From assembly GCF_003259745.1 (NCBI RefSeq), contig NZ_QLMC01000001.1, positions 62,001 to 126,000 of the forward strand: a stretch of 64,000 bases of DNA. Reading direction: 5' to 3'. This DNA comes from Larkinella arboricola. Its GTDB lineage: Bacteria; Bacteroidota; Bacteroidia; Cytophagales; Spirosomataceae. Below, one piece after another: positions 9,200 to 19,188 of this stretch. The notes under the pieces are model-generated. The model had not been told where the DNA came from. It worked only from the letters and a program-made list of their open reading frames with translations, and did not search any database. How positions within the stretch are numbered: position 1 is the stretch's first letter; each line of letters starts with the position of its first letter. The position numbers were made by a program, and so were the translations under genes.

Positions 9200-11302
9200 A
9201 TGGCAACTGATCTTCGATACCTGCGAAACATTGGTATCGCTGCCCACATCGACGCCGGTAAAACGACTACCACCGAGCGGATTCTTTATTACTCCGGGGT
9301 CAGCCACAAAATCGGTGAAGTACACGAAGGGGCCGCTACCATGGACTGGATGGAGCAGGAACAGGAACGCGGTATCACCATCACGTCGGCTGCTACAACC
9401 GTCAACTGGAAATACCGTGACCAGAGCTACCATGTGAACATCATCGACACGCCGGGTCACGTTGACTTTACGGTGGAGGTAAACCGTTCATTGCGCGTTT
9501 TGGATGGTCTGGTGTTTTTGTTCAGTGCGGTAGACGGTGTTGAACCGCAGTCAGAAACCAACTGGCGGTTGGCCAACAACTACAACGTAGCCCGTTTGGG
9601 TTTCGTTAATAAAATGGACCGCGCCGGTGCTGACTTCCTGAATGTGGTCAATCAGGTGAAAGAAATGCTCGGTAGCAATGCCGTGCCGCTGCAGTTGCCG
9701 ATCGGTGCTGAAGATAACTTCAAAGGCGTTGTTGATCTGGTTAACTTCCGGGGTATCCAGTGGAACGAGCAGGACAAAGGGATGACCTTTACCGAAGTGC
9801 CGATTCCGGAAGACATGATCGAGGAAGCCCGCGAATGGCGCGGAAAACTGCTCGAAGCCGTTGCGGAATACGACGAGTCGCTGATGGAAAAATACTTCGA
9901 AGACGAAAACTCGATCACCGAAGATGAAATTCTGAATGCGCTGCGTCAGGCTACCATCGAAATGAAAATCGTTCCGATGTTGTGCGGTTCTTCGTTCAAG
10001 AACAAAGGTGTTCAGACGATGCTCGATTACGTGATGGCGCTGTTGCCGTCTCCGCTCGACAAACCGGAAATTAAAGGAATTAACCCGAACACCGATCAGG
10101 AAGTGGTTCGTCACCCGACGGAAAACGATCCTTTCACGGCACTGGGCTTTAAAATTGCTACGGACCCTTACGTTGGTCGTCTGTGTTTCGTACGCGTTTA
10201 TTCAGGAGCGCTGGATTCTGGATCTTACGTTCTGAACACCCGTTCAGGCAACAAAGAGCGGATTTCGCGGATTTTCCAGATGCACGCCAACAAACAAAAC
10301 CAGATCGACAAACTGCGGGCTGGTGATATTGGTGCAGTTGTTGGGTTCAAAGACATCAAGACGGGTGATACCCTTTGCGATGAGAAAAACCCGATTATTC
10401 TGGAATCCATGATCTTCCCGGATCCGGTTATTGGTTATGCCATTGAGCCGAAGAAAACCGCTGATCAGGATAACTTCTCGAAAGCCATCGGTAAACTGAT
10501 CGAGGAAGATCCGACCCTGAAAGTGGAGACGGATGAAGAAACCGGCCAGACGATTATCCGTGGTATGGGTGAGCTTCACCTTGAAATCATCATCGACCGG
10601 ATGCGTCGGGAGTTCAAAGTAGAAGTAAACCAGGGCGCTCCGCAGGTTGCTTACAAAGAAACGCTGACGAAAAACTTCGAACACCGCGAGCTTTACAAAA
10701 AGCAAACGGGTGGTCGTGGTAAGTTTGCCGACATCGTGTTCGAAATCATGCCCGGTGAAGAAGGCAAAACGGGTCTTGAGTTTATAAACGGTATTGTAGG
10801 TGGGGTTATTCCACGCGAATTCATTCCATCTGTCGAGAAAGGTTTCCGCGAGGCCATGTCAACAGGTCCGTTGGCGGGCTACCCGGTAGACTCGATGAAA
10901 GTACGGTTGTTCCACGGTTCTTTCCACGATGTCGATTCTGACTCACTGTCGTTTGAATTGGCCGCTCGTCTTGGTTTCCGTGAAGCCGCTAAACAAGCTG
11001 GTCCGAAACTGCTCGAGCCAATCATGGCGGTGGAAGTCCTGACACCAGAAGAATACACGGGTCCGATCACAGGTGACCTGAACCGTCGTCGTGGTATCAT
11101 GAAAGGCATGGATACCCGCGCAGGTTCACAAGTTATCAAAGCCGATGTACCTCTGTCTGAACTGTTCGGTTACGTAACGGATCTGCGGACGATGTCATCG
11201 GGTCGTGCAACGGCCAACCTAACGTTCTCACACTACGAGCAAGTTCCGACTAACCTGGCGGAAGGCATCGTGGCTAAAGCGAAGGGAACGGTTAAAGCTT
11301 AA
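9200..11302 (+). CDS. fusA: Elongation factor G
   Basis: 700 residues, full length for EF-G, the GTPase that drives tRNA-mRNA translocation. The GTPase motifs are complete: G1 [15 protein letters not shown] (near residue 14), G3 DTPGHVDF, G4 NKMDR. The switch I region [20 protein letters not shown] and domain IV ([30 protein letters not shown]) are present. The gene has its own promoter and a strong terminator. The usual str-operon partners rpsL and rpsG are not upstream; tamL is, so fusA is separated from them here. Confidence 0.98.
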   Translation: MATDLRYLRNIGIAAHIDAGKTTTTERILYYSGVSHKIGEVHEGAATMDWMEQEQERGITITSAATTVNWKYRDQSYHVNIIDTPGHVDFTVEVNRSLRVLDGLVFLFSAVDGVEPQSETNWRLANNYNVARLGFVNKMDRAGADFLNVVNQVKEMLGSNAVPLQLPIGAEDNFKGVVDLVNFRGIQWNEQDKGMTFTEVPIPEDMIEEAREWRGKLLEAVAEYDESLMEKYFEDENSITEDEILNALRQATIEMKIVPMLCGSSFKNKGVQTMLDYVMALLPSPLDKPEIKGINPNTDQEVVRHPTENDPFTALGFKIATDPYVGRLCFVRVYSGALDSGSYVLNTRSGNKERISRIFQMHANKQNQIDKLRAGDIGAVVGFKDIKTGDTLCDEKNPIILESMIFPDPVIGYAIEPKKTADQDNFSKAIGKLIEEDPTLKVETDEETGQTIIRGMGELHLEIIIDRMRREFKVEVNQGAPQVAYKETLTKNFEHRELYKKQTGGRGKFADIVFEIMPGEEGKTGLEFINGIVGGVIPREFIPSVEKGFREAMSTGPLAGYPVDSMKVRLFHGSFHDVDSDSLSFELAARLGFREAAKQAGPKLLEPIMAVEVLTPEEYTGPITGDLNRRRGIMKGMDTRAGSQVIKADVPLSELFGYVTDLRTMSSGRATANLTFSHYEQVPTNLAEGIVAKAKGTVKA

Positions 11303-11310
11303 TTTTTTAG

Positions 11311-11350
11311 AACAGAGAGCAGTTAACTTTACTTGCTCTCTGTTTTTTTA
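11311..11350 (+). terminator. Rho-independent terminator after fusA
   Basis: A perfect 11-base-pair stem (11311-11321 with 11334-11344), a 12-base loop and a run of T from 11343 to 11349. It should end fusA transcription, so rpsJ, 87 bases further on, needs read-through or its own start. Confidence 0.88.
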
Positions 11351-11437
11351 TAAAAGCCGTGTTACTGGAGTAAATGGTTCTTTCAGTAACGGGCCGCCGG
11401 TCTCGAATCGGCTAACTTATCAGAACCACAAATTGTC

Positions 11438-11743
11438 ATGAATCAAAAAATTCGGATTAAACTGAAGTCATTCGACCACATGCTGGTCGATAAGTCGGCT
11501 GAAAAAATTGTCAAAGCCGTTAAGTCAACGGGTGCCATTGTAAGCGGCCCGATTCCTCTGCCGACTGAGAAAGAAAAATTTACGGTCCTGCGTTCTCCGC
11601 ACGTTAACAAAAAGTCTCGGGAGCAGTTTCAACTTTGTACGTATAAGCGCCTGGTAGATATCTATTCAACGAGCGCGAAAACGGTTGATGCACTGATGAA
11701 GCTGGAACTGCCAAGCGGTGTTGATGTAGAGATCAAAGTATAA
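11438..11743 (+). CDS. rpsJ: 30S ribosomal protein S10
   Basis: 101 residues, normal length. It contains the S10 signature ([11 protein letters not shown] at the end, [20 protein letters not shown] in the middle loop that reaches into the 30S head). In many bacteria S10 opens the operon containing rplC; here a 333-base gap with promoter, leader and terminator separates the two, so rpsJ is probably transcribed as a short unit after fusA. A short inverted repeat (gttactg at 11361 with cagtaac at about 11393) sits upstream. Confidence 0.97.
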   Translation: MNQKIRIKLKSFDHMLVDKSAEKIVKAVKSTGAIVSGPIPLPTEKEKFTVLRSPHVNKKSREQFQLCTYKRLVDIYSTSAKTVDALMKLELPSGVDVEIKV

Positions 11744-11777
11744 GGCTAAAAATTCTTTCTAAATTTTTCGTAGAAAG

Positions 11778-11809
11778 TTTTTAGAAAGAAAAGAAATAGC
11801 CTATCTTTG
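11778..11809 (+). promoter_or_regulatory. Promoter of the leader upstream of rplC
   Basis: A good -7 box TATCTTTG at 11802-11809 followed by C. The upstream element 20 bases away is TTTT (11778-11781) instead of TTTG. It predicts a start near 11816 for the leader RNA. Confidence 0.6.
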
Positions 11810-11810
11810 C

Positions 11811-11952
11811 AGTCCGAATTACGAAGTAGAAATAACGACATAAATCGGGTGAAGGTCCCACTAGGAAACCACATCTGACTATTTTAGGCCGGTAATCCAT
11901 GAACATGGATCAACCGAGCAAAAGGTCAGGTGTAACACGCCTGGCCTTTTTT
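11811..11952 (+). ncRNA. Candidate attenuator leader or small RNA before rplC
   Basis: About 140 bases between its own promoter and a terminator, with no open frame of note. Three structures are visible. A hairpin at 11890-11916 has arms ATCCATG/CATGGAT, a two-base loop and an outer CGGT/ACCG clamp. The terminator is at 11921-11952. Segment 11871-11879 (ACATCTGAC) can pair over nine positions, one of them a G-U, with 11925-11933 (GTCAGGTGT), the 5' arm of the terminator. The last pairing would melt the terminator, the layout of an antiterminator. Being just upstream of rplC-rplD, ribosomal protein control (L4 regulates this operon in E. coli) is a reasonable guess, not shown. A free small RNA is the alternative. 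Confidence 0.6.
11921..11952 (+). terminator. Terminator inside the rpsJ-rplC gap
   Basis: Stem 11923-11930 with 11940-11947 (one G-T pair), extended outwards by A-T pairs and inwards by TGT/ACG, followed by six T (11947-11952). It lies about 65 bases upstream of the rplC promoter, so transcripts from the first promoter reach rplC only if it is bypassed. Confidence 0.82.
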
Positions 11953-11990
11953 GTTTTCGACGGAAATAGTTGATAATAAATAAAATACGG

Positions 11991-12022
11991 TTTGGAATAG
12001 AGGGGAGTAATTCATACCTTTG
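11991..12022 (+). promoter_or_regulatory. Main promoter for the rplC ribosomal operon
   Basis: TTTG at 11991-11994, 20 bases, TACCTTTG at 12015-12022: a full match to the Bacteroidota consensus. The predicted start is near 12029, giving a leader of about 48 bases before the rplC ATG at 12077. Confidence 0.8.
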
Positions 12023-12076
12023 CACTCCGTTTTTTGGGTTTATATTTATATAATTCCTGCTTTACAACCACTTATT

Positions 12077-12697
12077 ATGTCTGGTTTAATTGGAAAGAAG
12101 ATTGGGATGACCAGTCTGTACAATGCTGACGGGCAGGCTCTGGCATGTACAGTCATTGAAGCTGGTCCCTGTGTTGTTACTCAGGTAAAAACGCAGGAGT
12201 CGGATGGTTACCAAGCCATCCAGTTGGGTTACGGTGAAAAGAAAGAAAAACGTACCACCAAGCCGTTGCTTGGTCACTTTAAAAAGGCTGGTACGACGCC
12301 GAAACGCAAATTAGTTGAGTTTAAAACATTCGAGCAAGACCTGAACCTAGGTCAAACCCTGGAGGTTGCGGATGTTTTCGCTGAAGGTGACTTCGTTGAT
12401 GTCGTAGGAACTGTGAAAGGTCGCGGTTTTCAAGGCGTCGTGAAACGCCACGGTTTTGGCGGGGTCGGTGGACAAACCCACGGCCAGCACAACCGTCAGC
12501 GTCACCCGGGTTCGATTGGTGCCTGTTCATTCCCGTCGCGGGTCTTCAAAGGCTTGCGGATGGCGGGTCGTTACGGCGGCAACCGGGTTAAAGTGCAGAA
12601 CCTGCGCGTTCTGAGAGTTCTGCCCGAGCAGAACCTGATCGTTGTGAGCGGCTCGGTACCGGGCGCAAAAAATTCGTTCCTCATTTTAGATAAGTAA
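12077..12697 (+). CDS. rplC: 50S ribosomal protein L3
   Basis: 206 residues from the ATG at 12077 ([15 protein letters not shown]), the normal L3 N-terminus; a longer frame back to 12020 would run into the promoter. The central loop that reaches the peptidyl-transferase centre is present ([20 protein letters not shown]). First gene of the main ribosomal operon; rplD follows after two bases. Confidence 0.98.
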   Translation: MSGLIGKKIGMTSLYNADGQALACTVIEAGPCVVTQVKTQESDGYQAIQLGYGEKKEKRTTKPLLGHFKKAGTTPKRKLVEFKTFEQDLNLGQTLEVADVFAEGDFVDVVGTVKGRGFQGVVKRHGFGGVGGQTHGQHNRQRHPGSIGACSFPSRVFKGLRMAGRYGGNRVKVQNLRVLRVLPEQNLIVVSGSVPGAKNSFLILDK

Positions 12698-12699
12698 TC

Positions 12700-13326
12700 A
12701 TGGAGGTAGCAGTTTATAACTCGAAAGGAGAGGATACAGGCAAAAAAGTAACTTTGTCTGATAATATCTTCGGAATTGAGCCGAACGAGCACGCGATCTA
12801 CTTAGACGTGAAACAATACCTGGCTAACCAACGTCAGGGAACGCACAAGGCAAAAGAACGGGGTGAGAATGCTCACTCAACCCGTAAAATCAAGAAACAG
12901 AAAGGTACGGGTGGTGCCCGCGCTGGTTCTATCAAATCGCCGGTATTTGTTGGCGGTGGAACCATCTTCGGTCCTCGTCCCCGCGACTACTCGTTCAAAC
13001 TGAACAAGAAAGTTAAGCAACTGGCTCGTAAGTCGGCGCTGGCAGCTAAAGTAAAGGATAACAGTGTATCGATCCTGGAAAACTTTACGCTGGAAGCGGC
13101 CCGCACAAAATCATACATCGAGTTTCTGGACGGTTTTCAGGCGTTGAATACCAAAACGTTATTGATCCTGCCGGATGTGGATACCAATGTTGTGCTGTCA
13201 AGCCGTAATCTGCAGAAAGCAAAAGTTACGACGGCTGACAATGTCAACACCTATGATCTGATGCATGCTGATCGTCTGCTGATTGCTGAAGGTGCCTTGT
13301 CGAAACTAGAATCTCTTCTCCAGTAA
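12700..13326 (+). CDS. rplD: 50S ribosomal protein L4
   Basis: 208 residues, usual length. The extended loop lining the exit tunnel is visible (ARAGSIKSPVFVGGGTIFGP). L4 is the autogenous repressor of the S10 operon in E. coli, so it is the first candidate ligand for the leader at 11811-11952. That link is inference. Confidence 0.98.
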   Translation: MEVAVYNSKGEDTGKKVTLSDNIFGIEPNEHAIYLDVKQYLANQRQGTHKAKERGENAHSTRKIKKQKGTGGARAGSIKSPVFVGGGTIFGPRPRDYSFKLNKKVKQLARKSALAAKVKDNSVSILENFTLEAARTKSYIEFLDGFQALNTKTLLILPDVDTNVVLSSRNLQKAKVTTADNVNTYDLMHADRLLIAEGALSKLESLLQ

Positions 13327-13332
13327 TTGACT

Positions 13333-13626
13333 ATGGAAAACGTACTGAAAAGACCGATCATTACCGAGAAGGTGACCGCCCAGAACAAGAAAGGGCAATA
13401 CGGATTTGAGGTATCGATGAATGCCAATAAAATCGAAATCAAAAAGGCTGTCGAGAAACTGTACGGTGTTACGGTAACAGAAGTAAACACGATGCGGTGC
13501 ATTGGTCATAAAAAATCAAAAAGCACGAAAAAAGGCGCCATTACTTCTGGCCGTACGTCAACCTGGAAAAAAGCGATTGTTACGGTTGCTGAAGGGGAGA
13601 TCATCGATATTTACGCCGAAGCATAA
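13333..13626 (+). CDS. rplW: 50S ribosomal protein L23
   Basis: 97 residues from the ATG at 13333 (MENVLKRPIITEKV). An in-frame TTG six bases earlier is possible but ATG gives the normal N-terminus. L23 sits at the tunnel exit and docks trigger factor and SRP; the conserved VEKLYGVTVTEVNTM and the basic loop GHKKSKSTKKG are present. Confidence 0.97.
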   Translation: MENVLKRPIITEKVTAQNKKGQYGFEVSMNANKIEIKKAVEKLYGVTVTEVNTMRCIGHKKSKSTKKGAITSGRTSTWKKAIVTVAEGEIIDIYAEA

Positions 13627-13663
13627 CCCAACCACGAACGACTAAACGAAGTAGTTAGGAATC

Positions 13664-14488
<825 letters not shown>

Positions 14489-14495
14489 GAGGTAG

Positions 14496-14774
14496 ATGGC
14501 ACGCTCACTTAAAAAGGGTCCCTACATAGATTTTCGTCTGGAAAAAAAGGTGGAAACCATGAATGATTCGGGTCGTAAATCCGTTATCAAAACTTGGTCA
14601 CGCCGTTCAATGATTTCTCCGGATTTCGTTGGCCATACGTTCGCCGTCCACAATGGCAATAAGTTCATTCCGGTTTATGTAACCGAGAACATGGTTGGTC
14701 ATAAGTTAGGCGAGTTTTCACCTACCCGTAACTTCCGGGGCCACGTTGCGAAGAAAGACAAAGGCAAACGATAG
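14496..14774 (+). CDS. rpsS: 30S ribosomal protein S19
   Basis: 92 residues. The start [19 protein letters not shown] and the signature [20 protein letters not shown] are diagnostic for S19, which pairs with S13 in the 30S head. A 28-base perfect palindrome begins five bases after its stop. Confidence 0.98.
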   Translation: MARSLKKGPYIDFRLEKKVETMNDSGRKSVIKTWSRRSMISPDFVGHTFAVHNGNKFIPVYVTENMVGHKLGEFSPTRNFRGHVAKKDKGKR

Positions 14775-14778
14775 AATT

Positions 14779-14806
14779 GTTTAATGCTTCGTACGAAGCA
14801 TTAAAC
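14779..14806. repeat. 28-base perfect palindrome between rpsS and rplV
   Basis: Bases 14779-14792 are the exact reverse complement of 14793-14806. In the mRNA this would fold into a hairpin of about 12 pairs with a small loop, ending 15 bases before the rplV ATG. No T run follows, so it is not a terminator. It may act on rplV translation or on mRNA processing. Confidence 0.8.
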
Positions 14807-14821
14807 CTGAAACCAGAAAAA

Positions 14822-15211
14822 ATGGAAGCAGTAGCAAAGCTAAAAAATGTGCCTTCGTCTCCTCGTAAAATGCGGCTGGTTGCCGATATGATTCGGGGGC
14901 AGAAGGTGAGCAAAGCGTTGGGAATTCTGCGTTATCAACCTCAGGCTGGGGCTGCGTTGCTGGAAAAGCTGCTGCTATCAGCGGTTGCTAACTGGCAGCA
15001 AAAGAACGAGAACGAACGTGCTGAAGACGCTGATCTGTATGTGAAAACGATCTTTGTTGATGGTGGCCGGATGCTGAAGCGTCTGCGCCCTGCCCCGCAA
15101 GGCCGTGGTCACCGGATCCGTAAGCGTTCCAACCACGTAACAATCATCGTTGAAAGTGCCGCAACCGGCCTTACCGTTGCACCAGAAGTTTCAACAGAAA
15201 ACGCAGAATAA
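14822..15211 (+). CDS. rplV: 50S ribosomal protein L22
   Basis: 129 residues from the ATG at 14822 ([20 protein letters not shown]). A longer reading from a TTG at 14777 would translate the palindrome and is unlikely. The tunnel beta-hairpin [21 protein letters not shown] is present; L22 lines the exit tunnel. Confidence 0.96.
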   Translation: MEAVAKLKNVPSSPRKMRLVADMIRGQKVSKALGILRYQPQAGAALLEKLLLSAVANWQQKNENERAEDADLYVKTIFVDGGRMLKRLRPAPQGRGHRIRKRSNHVTIIVESAATGLTVAPEVSTENAE

Positions 15212-15223
15212 CAAGACAATAAA

Positions 15224-16081
15224 ATGGGACAAAAAGTAAACCCCGTTGGTTTTCGGCTTGGCATCGTTAAGGGATGGGATTCTAGCTGGTATGGCGGCAA
15301 AGAGTTTCCGGATAAGCTGGTTGAAGACGAACGAATCAGAAAATATATCCAGGCTCGTATTCCGAAAGGATCCATCGCCCGGGTTGTTATCGAGCGTACC
15401 CTGAAACGTATCACCCTGACAATTCATACGGCTCGTCCGGGTATTGTTATCGGTAAAGGGGGTGGTGAAGTCGATAAGATTAAGGAAGAGTTAAAGAAGA
15501 TTACCGGTAAAGACGTTCAGATCAACATTTTCGAGATCAAGCGTCCGGAAATCGATGCTAAATTAATCGGTGAGACGATTGCCCAACAACTTCAGGCTCG
15601 TATTTCTTATCGTCGTGCCATGAAGCAAGCGATCAGCTCGGCAATTCGGGTTGGTGCTCAAGGGATTAAAGTACGTGTCTCAGGTCGTTTAGGCGGTGCT
15701 GAAATGGCCCGTACGGAAGAATACAAAGAAGGCCGTGTGCCCCTGCACACCCTGCGAGCTGATATCGATTACGCAATTTCAGAAGCTCAAACGATTTACG
15801 GAAAAATCGGTATTAAAGTTTGGGTTTTTAAAGGCGAATTGTACGGCAAACGGGACCTTTCACCGGCTGCGCAAATTACGGCTGCTCAATCAGAGCGTGG
15901 TGGTGAGCGGAGCGACCGTCGCGGTGATCGCGGAGACCGTCGCGGAGAGCGTGGTGGTGATGGAGAACGCAACGATCGTCGTCGGGGCCGGAATGATCAA
16001 AACCGTGGTGGTGGTGGTCAACGCGGTGGACAAGGTGGCGGTCAGCGCGGTGGACAGGGCCAGGGCGGACGCAAGAGATAG
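15224..16081 (+). CDS. rpsC: 30S ribosomal protein S3 with Arg/Gly-rich tail
   Basis: 285 residues against about 210-235 in most bacteria. The S3 body is complete: KH domain (residues about 40-110, [20 protein letters not shown]) and C-terminal S3 domain ([33 protein letters not shown]). From about residue 220 the protein continues into a low-complexity tail of R, G, D, E and Q ([17 protein letters not shown], then [20 protein letters not shown]). The tail resembles RGG-type RNA-binding regions and would project near the mRNA entry channel. Spacing from rplV is 12 bases. Confidence 0.96.
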   Translation: MGQKVNPVGFRLGIVKGWDSSWYGGKEFPDKLVEDERIRKYIQARIPKGSIARVVIERTLKRITLTIHTARPGIVIGKGGGEVDKIKEELKKITGKDVQINIFEIKRPEIDAKLIGETIAQQLQARISYRRAMKQAISSAIRVGAQGIKVRVSGRLGGAEMARTEEYKEGRVPLHTLRADIDYAISEAQTIYGKIGIKVWVFKGELYGKRDLSPAAQITAAQSERGGERSDRRGDRGDRRGERGGDGERNDRRRGRNDQNRGGGGQRGGQGGGQRGGQGQGGRKR

Positions 16082-16133
16082 TAAGAACATCGGGCGTCAG
16101 CTATAGCAAAACGTCCTTCAGATACGACTAAAG

Positions 16134-16562
16134 ATGTTACAACCAAAAAGAACCAAGTTTCGTAAGCAGCAGAAAGGCCGGGTAAAAGGCATTGCCGGAC
16201 GTGGCCACCAGATCGCTTTCGGATCGTTTGCCATCAAGTCGCTGGAACCCGGTTGGATTACAGCCCGTCAGATTGAAGCGGCTCGTATCTCCGTAACCCG
16301 CGCCATGAAACGGGAAGGCCAGGTATGGATTCGAATCTTCCCAGATAAAGTGATTACCAAAAAGCCTGCCGAAGTACGGATGGGTAAAGGGAAAGGGGCT
16401 CCAGAATACTGGGTAGCTACCGTCAAACCCGGTACGATTTTGTTCGAAGCAACCGGCGTTCCGCTGGATGTGGCAAATGAGGCCCTGCGATTGGCAGCTC
16501 AAAAACTGCCGATCAAAACAAGATTCGTTGTTCGTCGGGATTATCAGGAAACAGAAGGCTAA
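16134..16562 (+). CDS. rplP: 50S ribosomal protein L16
   Basis: 142 residues. N-terminus [19 protein letters not shown] and the motif [14 protein letters not shown] near the A and P sites identify L16. It binds 23S rRNA late in assembly. It follows rpsC after 52 bases. Confidence 0.98.
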   Translation: MLQPKRTKFRKQQKGRVKGIAGRGHQIAFGSFAIKSLEPGWITARQIEAARISVTRAMKREGQVWIRIFPDKVITKKPAEVRMGKGKGAPEYWVATVKPGTILFEATGVPLDVANEALRLAAQKLPIKTRFVVRRDYQETEG

Positions 16563-16626
16563 CTCGGGAAAAGGTTGCCGGTAAGGATTCCAACCCGAAG
16601 CGGGCAACTACCAACAATATTCAGTC

Positions 16627-16821
16627 ATGAAAAAGAACGAGATTAAGTCGCTGACGGTTGAACAATTGAATGAGCAGGTAGCGGCTGAGAAAGATCGCTT
16701 GCAAAAGTTAAAGTTTGCGCACGCTATTTCGCCTATCGAAAACCCGATGCGGATTCGCACAACGCGTAAATTGATTGCTCAATTACTGACCGAGCTGACT
16801 AACAAACAAAAAGCCAGCTAA
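16627..16821 (+). CDS. rpmC: 50S ribosomal protein L29
   Basis: 64 residues, two-helix protein next to L23 at the tunnel exit. The signature ENPMRIRTTRKLIAQLLTEL is present. ATG at 16627. Confidence 0.96.
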   Translation: MKKNEIKSLTVEQLNEQVAAEKDRLQKLKFAHAISPIENPMRIRTTRKLIAQLLTELTNKQKAS

Positions 16822-16838
16822 TTTAACGGTATTGATCC

Positions 16839-17102
16839 ATGGAGCAGCAAGAAAGAAATCTGAGAAAAGAAAGAATTGGTAAAGTGGTCAGCAACAAGAT
16901 GGAGAAATCCATCACGGTTGCAGTCGATCGGAAAGTGAAGCACCCGATGTACGGGAAATTCATGCACCGTACGAAGAAGTTCATGGCCCACGACGAAAAA
17001 AATGAATGCGGCATCGGCGATACCGTTCGCATCATGGAGACGCGTCCGTTGAGCAAGAACAAATGTTGGCGGTTAGTCGAAATCATTGAAAAGGCGAAGT
17101 AA
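16839..17102 (+). CDS. rpsQ: 30S ribosomal protein S17
   Basis: 87 residues. OB-fold 16S rRNA-binding protein; the start [19 protein letters not shown] and the motif [20 protein letters not shown] are diagnostic. Confidence 0.97.
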   Translation: MEQQERNLRKERIGKVVSNKMEKSITVAVDRKVKHPMYGKFMHRTKKFMAHDEKNECGIGDTVRIMETRPLSKNKCWRLVEIIEKAK

Positions 17103-17104
17103 TC

Positions 17105-17473
17105 ATGATCCAGCAAGAATCACGTTTGGGCGTAGCCGATAACAGCGGTGCCAAAGAAGTACTTTGCATCCGGGTACTGGGTGGAACCGGCAAGCGTTTC
17201 GCTACAGTTGGAGATAAAATTGTAGTGACGGTAAAACAGGCGCTTTCTTCAAGCAACATGAAGAAAGGAACCGTATCGAAAGCGGTTGTCGTTCGGACTA
17301 AAAAGGAAATACGCCGGAAAGACGGATCGTATATTCGGTTTGAAGACAATGCGGCCGTGCTGCTGAACAACAATGACGAGCCTCGCGGCACCCGTATTTT
17401 TGGGCCCGTTGCCCGTGAATTGCGCGAGAAGCAGTTTATGAAAATCGTTTCCTTAGCTCCAGAAGTATTGTAA
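17105..17473 (+). CDS. rplN: 50S ribosomal protein L14
   Basis: 122 residues, exactly the family length. [20 protein letters not shown] and [20 protein letters not shown] identify L14, which sits at the subunit interface and forms an intersubunit bridge. Two bases separate it from both neighbours. Confidence 0.98.
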   Translation: MIQQESRLGVADNSGAKEVLCIRVLGGTGKRFATVGDKIVVTVKQALSSSNMKKGTVSKAVVVRTKKEIRRKDGSYIRFEDNAAVLLNNNDEPRGTRIFGPVARELREKQFMKIVSLAPEVL

Positions 17474-17475
17474 CT

Positions 17476-17814
17476 ATGAAGAATGTAGCAGACAAACCTG
17501 CGAAGTTACACATCAAAAAAGGAGATACTGTTAAAGTTATTTCCGGTAACTCAAAGGGTCAAACCGGTACGATATTGCGCGTTTTGGTCGATAAGCAACG
17601 CGCCGTGGTTGAAGGGGTGAACATGATCACCAAACACGTAAAACCATCGGCAGCCAACCCACAAGGAAGTTTGGAAAAGCGCGAAGGAACGATTCACATC
17701 AGTAATTTGATGGTTATCGATTCAGCGACGAACGAACCTTCACGGATTGGCCGCAAACTAAACGATAAAGGTAAGTTGCAACGATTCTCCAAGAAATCGG
17801 GTAATTTTATCTAA
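17476..17814 (+). CDS. rplX: 50S ribosomal protein L24
   Basis: 112 residues. KOW motif near residues 9-36 (LHIKKGDTVKVISGNSKGQT). L24 starts 50S assembly by binding domain I of 23S rRNA. ATG at 17476. Confidence 0.97.
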   Translation: MKNVADKPAKLHIKKGDTVKVISGNSKGQTGTILRVLVDKQRAVVEGVNMITKHVKPSAANPQGSLEKREGTIHISNLMVIDSATNEPSRIGRKLNDKGKLQRFSKKSGNFI

Positions 17815-17851
17815 TTGATTAGGAATCAGGAACGTATAAATAAATACGAAA

Positions 17852-18406
17852 GTGGCAACTCCGAGACTGAAAGAGAAATATACGAATGAGATCGTGGCCC
17901 AATTGAAGGAAAAGTTTCAGTACAAAAGCATTATGCAGGTACCGAAGCTAACCAAGATTGTTGTAAACAAAGGGATTGGTGCCGCCGTCGCTGATAAGAA
18001 ATTAGTGGATGTCGGTGTAGACGAGCTGACCATGATTACAGGTCAGAAGGCCGTTCCCACAATTGCGAAAAAGGCCGTCTCTAACTTTAAGCTGCGCGAA
18101 GGAATGCCAATCGGCGCAAAAGTAACCCTACGCGGAGAGAAGATGTACGAATTTCTGGATCGTCTGACCGCCGTTGCTCTGCCACGCGTTCGTGACTTTA
18201 AAGGAATTAGCGACAAAGGCTTCGACGGACATGGTAACTACACGTTTGGTGTTCAGGAGCAGATCATCTTCCCGGAAATCACGATTGATAAAGTGAATCG
18301 GATTTCAGGAATGGATATTACGTTCGTTACAACGGCGAACACGGATGAAGAAAGTTTTGCATTGCTAAAAGCGCTGGGTATGCCCTTCGCCGGAGGTAAA
18401 AAATAA
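17852..18406 (+). CDS. rplE: 50S ribosomal protein L5
   Basis: 184 residues starting with GTG at 17852 ([18 protein letters not shown]). The L5 signature [20 protein letters not shown] and the C-terminal [20 protein letters not shown] are present. It binds 5S rRNA with L18 and L25 in the central protuberance. Confidence 0.97.
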   Translation: MATPRLKEKYTNEIVAQLKEKFQYKSIMQVPKLTKIVVNKGIGAAVADKKLVDVGVDELTMITGQKAVPTIAKKAVSNFKLREGMPIGAKVTLRGEKMYEFLDRLTAVALPRVRDFKGISDKGFDGHGNYTFGVQEQIIFPEITIDKVNRISGMDITFVTTANTDEESFALLKALGMPFAGGKK

Positions 18407-18425
18407 CGCATAACGCGAAAACAAC

Positions 18426-18695
18426 ATGGCAAAAGAATCCATCAAAGCAAGAGAGCGTAAGCGGATTGCCTTAGTTGCGAAGTACGCTACAAAGCGTGCT
18501 GCACTGAAAGCGGCTGGTGATTACGCCGGATTAGATAAACTGCCGAAAAATGCTTCTCCGGTGCGTCTGCACAATCGGTGCAAGCTAACAGGCCGCCCTC
18601 GTGGGTATATGCGGAAGTTTGGTATCTCCCGCGTAACGTTCCGCGAAATGGCCTCGGCTGGTAAGATCCCGGGTGTAACCAAGGCAAGCTGGTAA
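18426..18695 (+). CDS. rpsN: 30S ribosomal protein S14, zinc-free form
   Basis: 89 residues, the long C-minus type: the CxxC pairs of the zinc form are missing and the only Cys is in [20 protein letters not shown]. It binds the 30S head near S3 and S10. Confidence 0.97.
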   Translation: MAKESIKARERKRIALVAKYATKRAALKAAGDYAGLDKLPKNASPVRLHNRCKLTGRPRGYMRKFGISRVTFREMASAGKIPGVTKASW

Positions 18696-18780
18696 CTTTT
18701 ACGCCATCTAGCGATTATCAAAACAATTCCCTAATTTTGCAGGCCCGTTTGAAAGGCTTGCAGTTACTAATCAGGAGGAA

Positions 18781-19179
18781 ATGAATACTGATCCCATAGC
18801 AGATTATCTGACTCGCATCAGAAATGCGATCCGCGCCAAGCACCGGGTCGTGGAAATTCCTGCTTCCAATATAAAGAAGGAGATCACTAAGGTACTCTTT
18901 GATAAAGGCTTTATTCAGAACTATAAGTTCGATGAAACGGGCCCACAAGGAAGTATCAAGATTGCGCTGAAGTATAATCCTGTAACGAAACAGCCGGCAA
19001 TTGTTGACTTGCAGCGGGTAAGCCGTCCAGGTCTGCGTCAGTACAAAGGAGCTACGGAAATCCCGCGCATCTTCAACGGCTTAGGTGTTGCTATCGTCTC
19101 AACTTCTAAAGGAGTGATGACCGATAAGGAAGCTCGGACGCTGAACGTAGGTGGTGAGGTGTTGTGTTACGTATATTAA
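18781..19179 (+). CDS. rpsH: 30S ribosomal protein S8
   Basis: 132 residues. [19 protein letters not shown] and the C-terminal [20 protein letters not shown] identify S8, a primary 16S rRNA binder and, in E. coli, the translational repressor of the spc operon. An unusually strong Shine-Dalgarno for this phylum (AGGAGGAA) abuts the ATG. The 85-base gap after rpsN holds a TAATTTTG at 18732-18739 without a matching upstream box. Confidence 0.98.
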   Translation: MNTDPIADYLTRIRNAIRAKHRVVEIPASNIKKEITKVLFDKGFIQNYKFDETGPQGSIKIALKYNPVTKQPAIVDLQRVSRPGLRQYKGATEIPRIFNGLGVAIVSTSKGVMTDKEARTLNVGGEVLCYVY

Positions 19180-19188
19180 TCAGAAACT

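Noticed and set aside
12020-12076. Extended N-terminus for L3
   Set aside because: It would start inside the promoter and add a hydrophobic stretch not found in L3.
18708-18739. Possible promoter before rpsH
   Set aside because: TAATTTTG is present but there is no TTTG-like box 19-20 bases upstream; too weak to list as a feature.
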